From positions 1-54,762 of the forward strand of contig CAZAEH010000008.1 of NCBI GenBank assembly GCA_964484255.1: DNA of 54,762 nucleotides, read 5' to 3'. The translations under genes were made by a program, and so were the position numbers. Below are positions 41,011 through 48,658 of the stretch, in pieces (the stretch's first letter is position 1; each line of letters begins with the position of its first letter). The DNA is from UBA6215 sp964484255 (GTDB lineage: Bacteria > Omnitrophota > Gorgyraeia > Pluralincolimonadales > Pluralincolimonadaceae). The notes beneath the pieces are model-generated. The model saw only the letters and a program-made list of their open reading frames with translations, searched no databases and had not been told where the DNA came from.

Positions 41011-43464
41011 ATGTACGCGCGCAATGAAAAGGTGGTGCCGGTCTATATAGAAGACGAGATGAAGGATTCATACATCTCGTATGCGATGAGCGTTATAGTG
41101 GGAAGGGCCCTGCCCGATGTCAGGGACGGGTTGAAACCGGTTCACCGCAGGATACTTTACGGGATGAACGAGCTGGGCCTGGAACATTCGAAACCCTACA
41201 AAAAGTCCGCAAGGATAGTCGGCGAAGTCCTCGGTAAATACCACCCCCACGGGGACGTAGCCATATATGATTCGCTTGCCAGGATGGTACAGGATTTCTC
41301 GCTCAGGTATCCTCTTGCCGACGGGCAGGGAAACTTCGGTTCCGTAGACGGCGATGCCCCGGCCGCTATGAGGTATACGGAGGCGCGCATGGCCGCCATA
41401 ACCTCCGAGATGTTAGGGGACCTGGAGAAAGATACCGTAGATTTCGTGCCGAATTTCGACGGCTCGCTTGAAGAACCGGTTGTCCTGCCCGCCGCGCTGC
41501 CAAACCTTCTCATAAACGGTTCATCCGGTATAGCCGTAGGCATGGCGACCAATATTCCGCCGCATAACCTGGCGGAAGTCGCCGAAGGAGTAGGCGCCGT
41601 CATAGATGATCCCGATATATCCATAAAAGACCTGATGAAAATAATCAAGGCCCCTGATTTCCCGACGGGCGGCATAATATGCGGGCGCGAAGGGATAAAA
41701 CAGGCATATACCACGGGCCGGGGGCTTATCAAGATCAGGGCAAAGGCCAGCGTCGAATCCCAGAAATCGGGCAAGGAATCGATAATCATTACCGAGATAC
41801 CTTACCAGGTGAACAAGGCTAACCTTATAGAGAGCATTGCTCAGCTGGTCACGGATAAGAAGATAGAGGGGATATCCGATATCCGCGATGAGTCGGACAA
41901 GGACGGGTTGAGGGTCGTTGTCGAGCTTAAGAGGGATTCGAACGCCCAGATAGTGCTGAACCAGTTGTTCAAGCATACACAACTGGAAGTCTCTTTCGGC
42001 ATAATCATGCTTGCGCTTGTAGAGAGCAGGCCCAAGGTCCTTAACCTCAAGCAAATACTCGAGTGCTATATCAAGCATCGCAAGGAGATAGTCATACGCA
42101 GGACCAAGTTTGACCTGGCCCGCGCAAAAGAGCGCGCCCATATACTGGAAGGCCTGAAAAAAGCGCTTGCAAATCTTGACAAGATAATAGAGCTCATAAA
42201 GAAATCCAAGTCGGAGGCCGATGCGAAAGAAGGCCTTATCAAGAAATTCGGTTTCAGCGAGATCCAGGCGCAGGCGATCCTCGAGATGCAGCTTCGCAGG
42301 CTTACGGCCCTTGAGAGGGAGAAGATAGAGGCCGAGTATCTTGAACTTATAAAGAAGATAGAATACCTTGAATCAATACTGAAGAGCGAGAAGAAAATTT
42401 ACCAGATAGTCAAGGAAGAGGTCTACAGGATCAAGGAGAAGTACGGCGACGAAAGGATGACCAATGTCGTCGGGGAAGTCGAGGACCTTGAGATAGAGGA
42501 CCTTATAGCCGAGGAAGACGTGGTCATCACTATAAGCAATACCGGATACATCAAGAGACTGCCGGTCTCAGCGTACCGTAAGCAGCGCAGGGGAGGCAAG
42601 GGGGTGACCGGTGCCGACGTCAAGGAAGAGGATTTTGTAGAGCACCTCTTCATAGCCACGACCCATGAATACATCCTGTTCTTCACGAACCAGGGCCGCG
42701 TGCTCTGGCTCAAGGTATACGACATCCCGCAGGCCAGCCGCCAGGCAAGAGGCAAGGCCATGGTCAACCTGCTCGAAATGCAGCAGGCCGAACGCATAAG
42801 CGCGTTCGTGCCGGTCAAGGAATTCAAGGCAGAACACTTCCTTATAATGGCGACGAAACAGGGCATCATCAAGAAGACGTCTCTTGAGGCATTCAGCCAT
42901 CCGCGCAAAGGCGGGATAATAGGCATAACCCTTGAAAAGGGCGACGAGCTTATAGGCGTGGAGATGACCGACGGCAAGAACGAAATATTGATTGCCACAA
43001 AGGACGGCAAGGCGATCAGGTTCCCGGAATTGCAGGTAAGGGACATGGGCCGCTCGGCGAAAGGCGTCAAAGGCATCACGCTCGGCAAGAAAGATGAGGT
43101 AATTGCCATGTCCGTAGCCGACCCGGAATCTACCGTCCTGACGGTCACATCGCTCGGATTCGGCAAGAGGACGCAGATAAAGGAGTACAGGACCCAGAGC
43201 AGGGGCGGCAAAGGCATAATAAATATAAAGGTCACCCAAAAGAACGGCGAAGCGGTCGCCCTTAAGACGGTCTCCGATAAGGACGAGATAATGCTGATAA
43301 CCGGCAAAGGCGTTATAGTCCGCTGCCCGGTGAAAGACATCCGCTCAACCGGACGCGCCGCCCAGGGGGTAAGGATAATCAAGCTTGATGAAAAAGATAA
43401 AGTAGCTTCGGTAGCCTCTGTGGTAACGGAAGAAGAGGCAGGAGAAGAGGATGGCGGAGAATAG
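41011..43464 (+). CDS. gyrA: DNA gyrase subunit A
   Basis: An 817-residue breakage-reunion subunit. SYAMSVIVGRALPDVRDGLKPVHRRILY starts the winged-helix domain, and the DNA-linking tyrosine is Y122 in AAMRYTEARMAAI, the same number as in E. coli. A long coiled coil (about 330-490) precedes the six-bladed C-terminal beta-pinwheel, which carries the GyrA box QRRGGKG near 531-537, so this is gyrase rather than ParC. An acidic tail (EEEAGEEDGGE) is present. It starts 20 bases after gyrB. Confidence 0.97.
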   Translation: MYARNEKVVPVYIEDEMKDSYISYAMSVIVGRALPDVRDGLKPVHRRILYGMNELGLEHSKPYKKSARIVGEVLGKYHPHGDVAIYDSLARMVQDFSLRYPLADGQGNFGSVDGDAPAAMRYTEARMAAITSEMLGDLEKDTVDFVPNFDGSLEEPVVLPAALPNLLINGSSGIAVGMATNIPPHNLAEVAEGVGAVIDDPDISIKDLMKIIKAPDFPTGGIICGREGIKQAYTTGRGLIKIRAKASVESQKSGKESIIITEIPYQVNKANLIESIAQLVTDKKIEGISDIRDESDKDGLRVVVELKRDSNAQIVLNQLFKHTQLEVSFGIIMLALVESRPKVLNLKQILECYIKHRKEIVIRRTKFDLARAKERAHILEGLKKALANLDKIIELIKKSKSEADAKEGLIKKFGFSEIQAQAILEMQLRRLTALEREKIEAEYLELIKKIEYLESILKSEKKIYQIVKEEVYRIKEKYGDERMTNVVGEVEDLEIEDLIAEEDVVITISNTGYIKRLPVSAYRKQRRGGKGVTGADVKEEDFVEHLFIATTHEYILFFTNQGRVLWLKVYDIPQASRQARGKAMVNLLEMQQAERISAFVPVKEFKAEHFLIMATKQGIIKKTSLEAFSHPRKGGIIGITLEKGDELIGVEMTDGKNEILIATKDGKAIRFPELQVRDMGRSAKGVKGITLGKKDEVIAMSVADPESTVLTVTSLGFGKRTQIKEYRTQSRGGKGIINIKVTQKNGEAVALKTVSDKDEIMLITGKGVIVRCPVKDIRSTGRAAQGVRIIKLDEKDKVASVASVVTEEEAGEEDGGE

Positions 43465-43477
43465 CCTTTTTCAGGCA

Positions 43478-43506
43478 TGGACAAAACGTCGGTTATCAGG
43501 TATAAT
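43478..43506 (+). promoter_or_regulatory. Sigma70-type promoter for tRNA-Glu and downstream genes
   Basis: TGGACA (43478-43483), a 17-base spacer and a perfect TATAAT (43501-43506). Transcription would begin near 43513, about 36 bases before the mature tRNA. Confidence 0.75.
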
Positions 43507-43548
43507 TTATTGATCTTCATTCCGCATTAAACACAGACAAATCAATGC

Positions 43549-43624
43549 GTCCCCATCGTCTAGGGGACTAGGACAAGAGCTTTTCAAGCTCTCGACCGGG
43601 GTTCGAATCCCCGTGGGGACGCCA
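43549..43624 (+). tRNA. tRNA-Glu (anticodon TTC)
   Basis: Acceptor GTCCCCA pairs with TGGGGAC. The anticodon arm AGAGC-TTTTCAA-GCTCT gives anticodon TTC, and the T arm is CGGGG-TTCGAAT-CCCCG. Discriminator G and CCA are encoded. It ends 19 bases before the next gene's ATG with no terminator between, so they may share a transcript. Confidence 0.97.
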
Positions 43625-43643
43625 TAATCAAAGGAGCTTCTTA

Positions 43644-44255
43644 ATGAAAAACAGGACCAGAGCCATCTGCCTGTTATTTGTTTTTACCGGACTCTTTTCG
43701 GCATATGCGGGAAACGCATCCGCGTCTAACCTGATGATAGCCAGTTTCGAGAACAACGGCCATAGCGACCTTGGAACGGACATAGGGACATGGAGTTCCA
43801 ACCCGTTAGATGTATCGCAAGGCTGCTCCACTGAACTGATATCTTTGTACGGCGTGTTAGGAAAGGGGAGCGAAGAGAGCCGTGTCATGAAAATAACTTA
43901 TGATGTATCTACTACCGGCCCCGCCTTCAACGGGTTTTATATAAAGCTCGACGATATGGACCTTACGCCGTATGACAGCATCGTTTTCCTGATAAAGGGA
44001 GATCCCGCCAGGGGCTTTACTACAAAATTCAGAGTAGAGATCAAGAATGAAAAAGGCGAAGGCGCAACATATGATCTTTCAGGGATAACCGATGATTGGA
44101 GAATGATATCCGTCCCGCTTCAGGAGGCCAGGAACCCTGGGTCTGTTACGGACTGGACCTGCATGAGCGAGTTGGTATTTACCTTTGACGATATGACGTG
44201 CGACAAAAAAGAAGGCGTGCTTTACATAGATAATGTAATGGTCTCGTCGAAATAG
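43644..44255 (+). CDS. Secreted carbohydrate-binding-like protein (CBM11/CIA30-like jelly roll)
   Basis: A 203-residue protein with a clear Sec signal peptide (ICLLFVFTGLFSAYAGNASA). The mature part reads like a single beta-sandwich: LMIASFENNGHSDLGTD, VMKITYDVSTTGPAFNGFYIKLDDMDLTPYDSIVFLIKGD, a central strand set, and the closing GVLYIDNVMVSSK. These features are shared by CBM11 and CIA30-type galactose-binding-like domains. No catalytic motif is visible. AAGGAGC precedes the ATG, and nagA starts 4 bases after its stop. Glycan binding is inferred from fold similarity and context. Confidence 0.65.
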   Translation: MKNRTRAICLLFVFTGLFSAYAGNASASNLMIASFENNGHSDLGTDIGTWSSNPLDVSQGCSTELISLYGVLGKGSEESRVMKITYDVSTTGPAFNGFYIKLDDMDLTPYDSIVFLIKGDPARGFTTKFRVEIKNEKGEGATYDLSGITDDWRMISVPLQEARNPGSVTDWTCMSELVFTFDDMTCDKKEGVLYIDNVMVSSK

Positions 44256-44259
44256 CAGC

Positions 44260-45351
44260 ATGGATTTTTTGATCTTTAATGCGAAAGTATTGGCGGACAG
44301 GGGCATCCTGGAGAACGGTTCGATCCTTGTAAAAGGCGGGAAGATAGCCAGGATAAGCGGTAAGCCCGTTTCAGGATTGGGCGCTTACAGGCTTATCGAT
44401 GCGGGAGGATGTTTTGCCTCGCCGGGTTTTATAGATATGCAGGTCTACGGGGACCCTAAAAAAGTTTCGTATAACAATATAATGTTCGGGACTACCGGGT
44501 TCCTGGCGACTATATCCTGCTCCGGGCTTAAGACTTCCGCCGTGAAGACGGCGGTTGATGCAGGAAGATCCCGGGAAGGGGCCAAGGTGCTTGGAATAAA
44601 CCTTGAAGGGCCGTATTTGAGCATGGCTGCTGCAGGGGCCCAGGACAAACGGTCCATAAAAAGACCCGGCCTCAGGGAACTAAGGGCCCTGATAGGCAAG
44701 ACTAAAGGTTGCCTGAAATTGATGACGATAGCCCCTGAACTCAAGGGTTCCGGGGCGGCCATAAAATTACTGGTGTCAAAAGGCATTATTGCCTCAATAG
44801 GGCACACAAACGCCTCTTTTGAAGAAGCCAGCGAAGCCATAGGTTTGGGCGTAAGTTGCGCTACCCATGTATTCAACGCTATGGGCAAGTTCCATCACCG
44901 GGCACCGGGAACCGTTGGTGCTGTGGTCAATGATGACAGGGTCAGCGCGACCGTTATTCTTGACGGAGAACACGTGAGCCCGTCGGCATTCCGGCTTTTG
45001 CTTAAATGTAAAGGCGTTGGCAAAATAGTACTTATAACGGATTCCCTGCGTGATGACGAGACTTTTCCGGCGAAATGGGACGGCAAAGTATACAGGCTCA
45101 AGGACGGCACTATCGCGGGCAGCGGGTTGACGATGATCAATGCCGTAAAGAATGCCGCGGAGTTCGGCGGGATACCCGTTCATGAAGCAGTAAGGATGGC
45201 TTCGGAAAACCCGGCCAGGATGCTCGGCCTTAATAAAAAAGGGCGCCTGAAGCCAGGGTTCGATGCCGATATAACGGTATTTGACTCAAAATACGACGTT
45301 TGGCTTACTATGGTCGGAGGCAGGATAGTATACAAAAGATGTGCGGCATAA
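44260..45351 (+). CDS. nagA: N-acetylglucosamine-6-phosphate deacetylase
   Basis: A 363-residue amidohydrolase that removes acetate from GlcNAc-6-P to give GlcN-6-P. NLEGPYLS holds the metal-binding Glu, SIGHTNASFEEASEA and GVSCATHVFNAMGKFHHR carry the two metal histidines, and LITDSLRDDE carries the catalytic Asp. The HxH motif after PGFID is replaced by QVY (FIDMQVYGD), similar to E. coli NagA (QLN), which works with a single metal. Its end overlaps the glmS start by 13 bases; both enzymes yield GlcN-6-P. Confidence 0.9.
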   Translation: MDFLIFNAKVLADRGILENGSILVKGGKIARISGKPVSGLGAYRLIDAGGCFASPGFIDMQVYGDPKKVSYNNIMFGTTGFLATISCSGLKTSAVKTAVDAGRSREGAKVLGINLEGPYLSMAAAGAQDKRSIKRPGLRELRALIGKTKGCLKLMTIAPELKGSGAAIKLLVSKGIIASIGHTNASFEEASEAIGLGVSCATHVFNAMGKFHHRAPGTVGAVVNDDRVSATVILDGEHVSPSAFRLLLKCKGVGKIVLITDSLRDDETFPAKWDGKVYRLKDGTIAGSGLTMINAVKNAAEFGGIPVHEAVRMASENPARMLGLNKKGRLKPGFDADITVFDSKYDVWLTMVGGRIVYKRCAA

Positions 45352-47168
45352 CGGGTTATATAGGCAAGGAAGACGCTGCCCCAATACTGATAAGGGGGCT
45401 TTCAAGGCTTGAATACAGGGGCTATGATTCTGCCGGCATATCCGTTCTCGAGAACGGCAGGATAAAATCCCTTAAAATGCCCGGGAAGATAAGGGAGCTT
45501 TACGACGGGCTTAAGAAAAAACCCTTATCAGGGAGCCTTGGCATCGCCCATACGAGATGGGCCACTCACGGCATACCGAACTACATAAACGCTCACCCCC
45601 ACTATGACTGCAAAAAAGAAATAGCGCTTGTCCACAACGGCATCATAGAGAACTGCGATGACCTGAAGCGCCGCCTGCAAAAGAAAGGCCATAAGTTCCT
45701 TTCTGATACCGATACCGAGGTCCTGCCGCATCTTATAGAAGAATATTACAATGGGAATCTTGAGGAGGCGGTAAGGAAAGCCCTTAAGGATGCCCAGGGT
45801 TCGTATGCCATAGCCGTAATACACAGGTCGGAACCCGGGAAACTCGTTGGCGCAAGGAACGGAAGCCCTCTTATCGTCGGACTGGGCGAAGGGGAAAATT
45901 TCCTGGCATCAGATTGTCCCGCGATAATGGACAGGACCAGAAAGGTCATATTTGTTGACGATAAAGAGGTCATAACCCTGACCGACCGGACAGTCTCCAT
46001 TACCGACCTTGACGGCAGGAAAGCGCATAAGAAGGCCACTAACATAGACTGGGACATATCGCAGGCGGAAAAAGGCGGCTTTGCCCATTTCATGCTGAAG
46101 GAAATATATGAACAGCCTAAGGTCATACATAAGATGCTTGCGGCTCGCATGGATATCACCAAATGCAAGGTCAGGCTTGACGGAATAGGACTTACCCTGA
46201 AAGAGATCAAGGAGTTCGACAATATAATGATATCGGCTTGCGGCACGGCGTACCATGCCGGGCTTGTCGGCGAATATCTTATAGAAAAATTTGCAGGCAT
46301 ACCGGTTGAGGTTGACGTGTCCAGCGAGCTCAGGTACCGCGATCCGGTCTATTCACGCAAGACGCTGTTTATCGCGGTCAGCCAGTCAGGCGAGACGGCC
46401 GATACGCTGGCTGCCCTCAGGGAAGCCAGGAAGAAAGGCGTAAAGGCGGTATCGATATGTAACGTAGTGGGCTCTACAATAGTAAGGGAATCCGACGGAG
46501 TGATATATACGCATGCCGGTCCGGAGATAGGCGTTGCTTCCACGAAGGCATATACGGCGCAGGTTGCCATATTCATACTGTTGGCCCTTTACATTGGTGC
46601 AGCAAAGGGACGTATAGGCAGGAAGCAGTTAAAGAAGATACTTTCCGAATTTGAGCAGGTGCCTGGGCATATGGACGATATCCTTGACGGGGCTTCTGCA
46701 ATAAAAAAATGCGCCGAGAAGTATTACATGCTCCCTTGTTTTATGTATATAGGCCGCGGGGTAAATTATCCGAACGCTTTCGAAGGCGCGCTGAAGCTGA
46801 AGGAGATCTCTTACATACACGCCGAAGGTTACGGTGCCGGCGAGATGAAGCACGGCCCCATTGCCCTGATAGAGAAGAACATGGCAGTGGTCGCGATAAC
46901 CCCGCAATCGCATACTTATGACAAGATGATATCAAATATCCAGGAGATACGGGCAAGGGACGGAAAGGTCATCGCCATAGCTACCGAGGGGGATATTTCG
47001 GTAAGGAAACACGTGACAGACGTCCTGTATATACCAAAGACCGAAGAAGCGCTCTCTCCGCTGTTGACGGTCCTGCCGCTGCAGCTTTTGGCGTATTATA
47101 TAGCTGTATATAGAGGCAGGGATGTCGACCAGCCGAGGAACCTCGCTAAATCGGTAACGGTCGAATAA
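45339..47168 (+). CDS. glmS: Glutamine-fructose-6-phosphate aminotransferase
   Basis: A 609-residue enzyme making GlcN-6-P, the entry to UDP-GlcNAc. After Met removal the N-terminal nucleophile Cys is exposed (MCGITGYIG). The glutaminase domain has RLEYRGYDSAGIS, HTRWATHG and ALVHNGIIEN, and two SIS sugar-isomerase domains follow (ISACGTAYHAG, VSQSGETADTLAA, AYTAQVA; YIGRGVNYPNAFEGALKLKE). The frame is open further upstream inside nagA, but Cys must be residue 2, so I take the ATG at 45339. The C-terminal PRNLAKSVTVE is canonical. Confidence 0.97.
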   Translation: MCGITGYIGKEDAAPILIRGLSRLEYRGYDSAGISVLENGRIKSLKMPGKIRELYDGLKKKPLSGSLGIAHTRWATHGIPNYINAHPHYDCKKEIALVHNGIIENCDDLKRRLQKKGHKFLSDTDTEVLPHLIEEYYNGNLEEAVRKALKDAQGSYAIAVIHRSEPGKLVGARNGSPLIVGLGEGENFLASDCPAIMDRTRKVIFVDDKEVITLTDRTVSITDLDGRKAHKKATNIDWDISQAEKGGFAHFMLKEIYEQPKVIHKMLAARMDITKCKVRLDGIGLTLKEIKEFDNIMISACGTAYHAGLVGEYLIEKFAGIPVEVDVSSELRYRDPVYSRKTLFIAVSQSGETADTLAALREARKKGVKAVSICNVVGSTIVRESDGVIYTHAGPEIGVASTKAYTAQVAIFILLALYIGAAKGRIGRKQLKKILSEFEQVPGHMDDILDGASAIKKCAEKYYMLPCFMYIGRGVNYPNAFEGALKLKEISYIHAEGYGAGEMKHGPIALIEKNMAVVAITPQSHTYDKMISNIQEIRARDGKVIAIATEGDISVRKHVTDVLYIPKTEEALSPLLTVLPLQLLAYYIAVYRGRDVDQPRNLAKSVTVE

Positions 47169-47173
47169 GACAA

Positions 47174-47866
47174 ATGCCAAACGGCATACTCAACGTAGTA
47201 GCTACGCCGATAGGAAACCTCAAGGACATAACCCTTCGCGCAATAGATACCCTTAAAGAAGTTGACCTTATTGCGGCAGAAGATACCCGCCATACAAAAA
47301 TACTTACAAGCCATTACGGCATAACCACGCCCATGACAAGCTATTTCCAGCATAACCAGGTGACCAAGGGCGATTATCTTATAGGCCTGCTTAAAGAGGG
47401 AAAGAACATAGCCCTGGTTTCCGATGCCGGGACCCCCGGGATATCCGATCCCGGGGCCCACATAATCAGCTTGGCTGTCAAGAACGGCATTAAAGTTGTC
47501 GGCGTGCCCGGGCCAAGCGCAGCGGTGCTCGGGCTTATTGTTTCCGGGTTCCCGACCGACAGGTTTGTTTTTGAAGGATTTCTCCCGAACAAATCAGCGG
47601 CGCGCAGGAAAAGGCTGATGGCGTTGAAGGGCGAGGATAGGACGGTCATACTTTATGAATCCCCGTACCGCATTTCCAAGGCTTTATATGATATACTTGA
47701 AATATTGGGCGATATAAGGATATCCGTGCTGCGCGAGCTTACCAAAAAATTCGAAGAAGTCTTACGCGGAAAAACAAGCGAGGTGGCCGCACATTTTGAG
47801 AAGAACACCCCCAAGGGAGAGTTTGTTATAGTGTTTAACCGGAAGGAAGGCAGCGAGAATGTCTAA
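47174..47866 (+). CDS. rsmI: 16S rRNA (cytidine-1402-2'-O) methyltransferase
   Basis: A 230-residue SAM enzyme of the tetrapyrrole-methylase fold. LNVVATPIGNLKDITLRAIDTL, AEDTRHTKILTSHYGI, VSDAGTPGISDPG, VVGVPGPSAAVLGLIVSGFP and the ESPYRI motif are the full RsmI signature. The enzyme methylates the ribosomal P-site nucleotide C1402. It lies between glmS and lpxA; its last 8 bases overlap lpxA, indicating coupled translation. Confidence 0.95.
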   Translation: MPNGILNVVATPIGNLKDITLRAIDTLKEVDLIAAEDTRHTKILTSHYGITTPMTSYFQHNQVTKGDYLIGLLKEGKNIALVSDAGTPGISDPGAHIISLAVKNGIKVVGVPGPSAAVLGLIVSGFPTDRFVFEGFLPNKSAARRKRLMALKGEDRTVILYESPYRISKALYDILEILGDIRISVLRELTKKFEEVLRGKTSEVAAHFEKNTPKGEFVIVFNRKEGSENV

Positions 47867-48653
47867 AATACACCCTACCGCGCTGGTAAGCAAAGGGGCC
47901 GAGATCGGAGATGCTGAAATAGGCCCTTATGTGGTTATCGAGGACGGGGTCATTATAGGAAACGGCACCAGCGTGCTTGCCCACGCCTATATAGCCGGAG
48001 GCACGACGATCGGAAAAGATTGCGAGATACATATGGGTGCCGTAGTGGGCCACGCGCCGCAGCACCTTAAATACAAGGGAGAGAAGACATTCCTTAAGAT
48101 AGGCGATAGGAACATCCTGAGGGAATATTGCAGTGTTCATCGCGGCTTTGAGGAAGGTTCTTCAACCCTGATCGGCGACGATAATCTTTTTATGGGTTTC
48201 TCACATATCGCGCATGATTGCCGCATAGGTAATAATACGGTCGTATGCAACGGCGCTCTCGTGGCAGGGCATGTCAGGGTAGATGATAAGGCTTTTATAT
48301 CGGGAAATGTCACCATACACCAGTTCGTCAGGATAGGTTCGCTTGCGATGATCGGGGGGTTGGCCCGTGTCAACAAGGACGTCGTTCCGTATACCCTTAT
48401 CGAAGGTGATTCCGAGACGTGTTCGCTGAACATCGTAGGAATACGGCGTTCCGGCATAAGCAGCGAGGCTGCCGCCCAGATAAAACAAATATACAGGCTC
48501 CTTTACCGTTCAGGCCTTAATGTCACCCAGGCCCTAAAAGAGATATCGAAATTGGTTTTTTCTGCCGAAGAGGCAAGGGGCATGGTCGATTTCGTGAAAA
48601 ACTCTGAACGTGGAATATGCAAGCACAGGAAAATAGCCGCTAACGAGGACTAA
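47859..48653 (+). CDS. lpxA: UDP-N-acetylglucosamine acyltransferase LpxA
   Basis: A 264-residue left-handed beta-helix acyltransferase for the first step of lipid A synthesis. IHPTALVSKGAEIGDAEIGPYVVI begins the hexapeptide repeats. APQHLKYKGE is the pantetheine/UDP loop, and the catalytic His is in MGFSHIAHDCRIGNN. GHVRVDDKAFISGNVTIHQFVRIG and the C-terminal helical bundle (LNIVGIRRSGIS, then QIKQIYRLLYRSGLN) are typical. It implies an LPS-containing outer membrane. The UDP-GlcNAc substrate comes through GlmS, encoded upstream. Confidence 0.95.
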   Translation: MSKIHPTALVSKGAEIGDAEIGPYVVIEDGVIIGNGTSVLAHAYIAGGTTIGKDCEIHMGAVVGHAPQHLKYKGEKTFLKIGDRNILREYCSVHRGFEEGSSTLIGDDNLFMGFSHIAHDCRIGNNTVVCNGALVAGHVRVDDKAFISGNVTIHQFVRIGSLAMIGGLARVNKDVVPYTLIEGDSETCSLNIVGIRRSGISSEAAAQIKQIYRLLYRSGLNVTQALKEISKLVFSAEEARGMVDFVKNSERGICKHRKIAANED

Positions 48654-48658
48654 CCGCC

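Noticed and set aside
43465..43480. Small GCC/GGC hairpin after gyrA as a terminator
   Set aside because: Only 3 bp of stem with the T run in the loop; not a credible terminator.
42423..43520. A 365-codon open frame on the minus strand
   Set aside because: It lies antisense to gyrA, whose protein is clearly conserved. The antisense product is Ser/Thr/Pro-rich with no recognisable domain, a typical shadow of a codon-biased gene.
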